A program made the position numbers and the translations under genes. Positions 32,317 to 34,091 of a stretch of 34,091 nt of DNA are shown piece by piece. How positions within the stretch are numbered: position 1 is the first letter of the stretch; every line of letters begins with the position of its first letter. The notes beneath the pieces are model-generated. The model was given only the letters and a program-made list of their open reading frames with translations, made no database searches and had not been told where the DNA came from. This DNA comes from Caloramator proteoclasticus DSM 10124 (GTDB taxonomy: Bacteria > Bacillota > Clostridia > Clostridiales > Caloramatoraceae), in the NCBI RefSeq assembly GCF_900129265.1, contig NZ_FQVG01000029.1, forward strand, positions 1-34,091. The letters run 5' to 3'.

Positions 32317-32814
32317 TTAGCTGTATCTTAAATCTACTTTTATCTTCTTTTCTAATCTTCTAAAAAATTTTGTCGTTATAAACTCCCTCGAATCTATAGG
32401 ATCAACAAGAATAGTTTTTATACCAACTCTATTACCTCCCAATATATCAGTAAATATTTGATCCCCAATAATGCAAGTTTCTTCTATATTGTTATCAAAA
32501 AGCTTAATTGCACCTAAGAATTTTTTCTTCATTGGTTTTATACCAAATCCTGTATAGTATAAAATCTTATCATTACTAATAAAGTTTTTAACTCGTTTTG
32601 CTGAACTATTTGAAAGTAGGCATACTCTAAATCCCTCTTTTAAAAGTTCCTCAATAAATGTTCTTCCTTTATCATCAATTTGTTTAGCACCCCAACAAAC
32701 CAATGTATTATCTATATCTAAAATTACATTTTTTATATTTTGTTTATTTAGCCACTTTAAATCTATATCATAAATACTTTTAAAATAATAATCAGGCTTT
32801 AATAAATTATTCAT
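32317..32814 (-). CDS. YqeG-family HAD phosphatase
   Basis: This 165-residue HAD superfamily IIIA protein has motif I DIDNTLV (nucleophile Asp), motif II in CLLSNSS, a Lys in PMKKKF and motif IV GDQIFTDILGG. B. subtilis YqeG and its kin are phosphatases of unclear substrate; the plant/cyanobacterial PGP phosphatase homolog acts on phosphatidylglycerol phosphate. The ATG at 32814 is chosen because AGGTGG lies five bases before it; a GTG three codons upstream lies inside that Shine-Dalgarno. The position between sigK and the pilus operon is not informative. Confidence 0.9.
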   Translation of the reverse strand: MNNLLKPDYYFKSIYDIDLKWLNKQNIKNVILDIDNTLVCWGAKQIDDKGRTFIEELLKEGFRVCLLSNSSAKRVKNFISNDKILYYTGFGIKPMKKKFLGAIKLFDNNIEETCIIGDQIFTDILGGNRVGIKTILVDPIDSREFITTKFFRRLEKKIKVDLRYS

Positions 32815-32848
32815 ACTTACCACCTTTATCTATATTTTTCTATATTTT

Positions 32849-32896
32849 ATCAAAATATCAGTCTAATGTCTAAATAAAATTACTAATATTTTGATA
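32849..32896. repeat. 11-bp inverted repeat in the yqeG leader
   Basis: TATCAAAATAT (32849-32859) and ATATTTTGATA (32886-32896) are exact inverted copies separated by 26 bases, between the sigK terminator and the yqeG ribosome binding site. The sequence is AT-rich, so chance is possible. It could be an operator or part of a promoter region (one arm contains TTGATA). Confidence 0.4.
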
Positions 32897-32908
32897 TTTT
32901 AAAAATAA

Positions 32909-32936
32909 GGTGCCTTGAACTAAAATTCTCGGCACC
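32909..32936 (-). terminator. Rho-independent terminator of sigK
   Basis: GGTGCC and GGCACC, plus an inner GAA/TTC pairing, form a stem about 25 bases past the sigK stop. On the minus strand TTATTTTT follows. It separates sigK from yqeG. Confidence 0.8.
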
Positions 32937-32960
32937 ATAGAACAATACACTATATAGATT

Positions 32961-33647
32961 TTATCTTTGCATTTCCTTAGCCAATTTTTTAAGTGCTCTT
33001 TTTTCAATCCTTGATACGTAACTCCTTGATATACCTAACATCTGTGCAATTTCCATCTGTGTCTTTGGTTCTCCACATAATCCATAGCGGAGCTTTATTA
33101 TTATTTTTTCCTTTTCTTCTAGAACCTTATCTATAATCCTATAGAGTTTTCTAATAGAAATTTTACTTTCTACTTCATCCAATATTTTATCGCTTTCAGT
33201 ACCTAAAACATCCATTAAGCATATTTCATTTCCCTCTTTATCTACACCAATAGGATCCTGTAGATATACCTCTGTTTTCACCTTTTTTACAGAACGCATA
33301 TACATTAGTATCTCGTTTTCAATGCATCTTGCAGCATAAGTCGCAAGTCTGTTTCCCTTATCATAATCAAAGCTTTCAATAGCTTTAATTAATCCAACAG
33401 TACCTATAGAAATTAAATCATCAGAATCCTTACCTATAGGTCCAAATTTTTTAATTATGTGAGCTACTAATCTTAAATTTCTTGTAATAAGTTCTGCCTT
33501 TGCCTGTTGATTACCATTTTTATATTCATTAAACAATCTCTTTTCTTCCTCTTCGGTGAGGGGTTTTGGAAATGAAGTCCCATTTGTTATATAGCCTGCA
33601 AGTAGAAATAGTCCATCTAAAAAGCTACATATAGTTTCTATTATCAA
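32961..33647 (-). CDS. sigK: Sporulation sigma factor SigK (pro-sigma-K), uninterrupted
   Basis: This 228-residue sigma-70 factor has a hydrophobic N-terminal pro-sequence (about 1-20, FLDGLFLLAGYI), then FPKPL, the usual processing boundary. Region 2 has DLISIGTVGLIKAIESFD and AARCIENEILMYMRSVKK. Region 4 has EKIIIKLRYGL and a helix-turn-helix (TQMEIAQMLGISRSYVSRIEKRA). It directs late mother-cell genes (coat, cortex, germination). The gene is not split by a skin element. Pro-sequence plus spoIVB in the window fits regulated processing. The start is TTG at 33647 after GGGGGGTG. The leader hairpin covers this Shine-Dalgarno. Confidence 0.95.
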   Translation of the reverse strand: MIIETICSFLDGLFLLAGYITNGTSFPKPLTEEEEKRLFNEYKNGNQQAKAELITRNLRLVAHIIKKFGPIGKDSDDLISIGTVGLIKAIESFDYDKGNRLATYAARCIENEILMYMRSVKKVKTEVYLQDPIGVDKEGNEICLMDVLGTESDKILDEVESKISIRKLYRIIDKVLEEKEKIIIKLRYGLCGEPKTQMEIAQMLGISRSYVSRIEKRALKKLAKEMQR

Positions 33648-33654
33648 TAAAACA

Positions 33655-33697
33655 CCCCCCTGATAGGCCTATGTACATTATATGCAGCTCAGGAGGG
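33655..33697 (-). promoter_or_regulatory. Stem-loop occluding the sigK ribosome binding site
   Basis: On the minus strand CCCTCCTGA pairs with TCAGGGGGG over 9 bp (one U-G pair) across a 25-base loop. The 3' arm holds the GGGGGG Shine-Dalgarno of sigK. On the plus strand TTTTGTT follows, so an antisense terminator is the other reading. Confidence 0.5.
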
Positions 33698-33728
33698 TTT
33701 TGTTCATAGTAATCTTATGTGTAATTTT

Positions 33729-33737
33729 ATTATATCA
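33729..33737 (-). promoter_or_regulatory. Extended -10 promoter candidate of sigK
   Basis: TGATATAAT on the minus strand is a perfect TGnTATAAT, the same as at the OLE promoter. It would start transcription near 33722, about 75 bases before the TTG start. Sporulation sigK should be under a mother-cell sigma factor, so a sigma-A type element here is either a basal promoter or chance. It lies just 29 bases from the IS boundary. Confidence 0.4.
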
Positions 33738-33765
33738 TAAATTTTTCAAATCATAAATACATAAT

Positions 33766-33778
33766 CCTGAATTATTCA
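33766..33778 (+). repeat. Left terminal inverted repeat of the right-edge IS
   Basis: CCTGAATTATTCA is the exact reverse complement of 227-239. Beyond position 13 the ends differ (GGAAT here, CAACC there). The outer flank is ATAAT here and ATTAA on the other element; since these would be different insertions, no target duplication can be tested from this window. Confidence 0.65.
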
Positions 33779-33836
33779 TGGAATTTATTTAAAAGAGTTC
33801 TATAGCCCATATTAACTTAATTTTTTACTAAACTGC

Positions 33837-33857
33837 ATTTCACTTAAAAAGTGAAAT
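33837..33857 (+). other. Hairpin at the 5' end of the IS, upstream of the transposase promoter
   Basis: ATTTCACTT and AAGTGAAAT form a perfect 9-bp stem with an AAA loop, about 60 bases inside the left terminus. It lies before the transposase -10. Such hairpins in IS leaders often block transcription or translation entering from flanking genes. No U-run follows, so the function is inferred only. Confidence 0.5.
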
Positions 33858-33933
33858 AAAAACATGAAAAAGAGGGCCCAAATTTGTTATAATATAGTTG
33901 CTAAACAAATACCAAACAAAGGGAGGGTTCTCA

Positions 33934-34091
33934 ATGTTTAGTTTATATGATATTTGTTTAGAAAGCAATAGTAAAATACGATTAAATTTTGATGGTGGTG
34001 ACTTATCTTCTGATACAGGATTGTTATTGCTTAAAGAATTTACTCATAAAATTGGCTTCGAAAATGTAATAAAAAGTTTATTTAAAACAAA
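33934..34091 (+). CDS. IS1380-family transposase, N-terminal part (cut by window edge)
   Basis: The ORF opens with MFSLYDICLESNSKIRLNFD and continues with GGDLSSDTGLLLLKEF. The FDGGxLSSDxGLLLLxE block is the signature of IS1380-type DDE transposases (DDE_Tnp_1 group 1). Only 52 codons are present. GGGAGGG lies six bases before the ATG. The catalytic residues lie beyond the window, so activity cannot be judged. It is the only well-supported plus-strand gene besides the fragment at 1-60. Confidence 0.85.
   Translation, partial: MFSLYDICLESNSKIRLNFDGGDLSSDTGLLLLKEFTHKIGFENVIKSLFKT

Larger units (their letters stand above)
33766..34091 (+). mobile_element. Left part of an IS1380-like insertion sequence (truncated by window edge)
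   Basis: The element starts with the 13-base terminal repeat CCTGAATTATTCA, matched exactly by the reverse complement at 227-239. It then has a 155-base leader with a hairpin, a TATAAT promoter (33888-33893), a GGGAGGG ribosome site and the transposase start at 33934. The non-coding ends (about 168 and 179 bases) are similar in size at both window edges. It is inserted between the sigK promoter region and unknown sequence beyond the window. Confidence 0.75.

Noticed and set aside
33672-33687. CATATAAT in the sigK leader as a sigma-E or sigma-K -10
   Set aside because: The -10 resembles the consensus but no matching -35 is found at 13-16 bases, and it falls in the loop of the leader hairpin.
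1-34091. Composite transposon formed by the two flanking IS copies
   Set aside because: The enclosed DNA is conserved core genome in its normal clostridial order, including essential genes. Independent insertions and an assembly break explain the edges better.

Overview
This 34 kb window is a low-GC chromosome segment of an anaerobic, endospore-forming Firmicute (Clostridia). The evidence is the full spoIIIAA-AH operon, spoIIM, spoIVB, spo0A and sigK, together with AT-rich codon use and strong GGAGG ribosome binding sites. An OLE RNA gene with its partner gene oapA points to an extremophilic or strictly anaerobic lineage. A thermophilic or alkaliphilic relative of Caloramator, Alkaliphilus or Thermoanaerobacter is my guess, not something the sequence proves.

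Every chromosomal gene is on the minus strand, so the reading order runs from high to low coordinates. It begins with sigK (33.6 kb) and a yqeG-type HAD phosphatase. A compact type IV pilus operon follows: pilB, pilT, pilC, the major pilin, prepilin peptidase, three minor prepilins and a PilX-like protein (32.2-25.4 kb). Next come aroK, an endonuclease IV-like protein, aroQ, an M24 peptidase, efp and an acidic zinc-ribbon gene (25.3-21.2 kb). The spoIIIA operon (21.0-16.0 kb) is followed by an Asp23/AmaP/DUF2273 cell-envelope module (15.9-14.6 kb). The long housekeeping and sporulation cluster is nusB, a Kae1/TsaD paralog, xseA, xseB, ispA, OLE RNA, oapA, dxs, tlyA, nadK, argR, recN, spoIVB, spo0A, a NUDIX hydrolase and spoIIM (14.6-0.3 kb).

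The most striking element is a roughly 600-base GC-rich non-coding block at about 10.3-10.9 kb, between ispA and a small membrane-protein gene. It has a perfect terminal helix, many internal hairpins and its own extended -10 promoter. It matches the size, neighbourhood and partner gene of OLE (Ornate, Large, Extremophilic) RNA, and the next gene is OapA. The OapA sequence shows a DUF21-like pattern reminiscent of CNNM/CorC Mg2+ transporters.

Both window edges lie inside insertion sequences of the same apparent type (IS1380-like). The C-terminal tail of a plus-strand ORF plus a right inverted repeat is at the left edge. A left inverted repeat plus a transposase N-terminus is at the right edge. 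The two share a perfect 13-bp inverted terminal repeat and lie in the same orientation.

Several leaders carry unusual stem-loops: hairpins at or over the ribosome binding sites of sigK, spoIIM and the major pilin, and a 16-bp inverted repeat bracketing the pilB start. The spo0A leader has an excellent sigma-H-type promoter overlapping a perfect 0A box.
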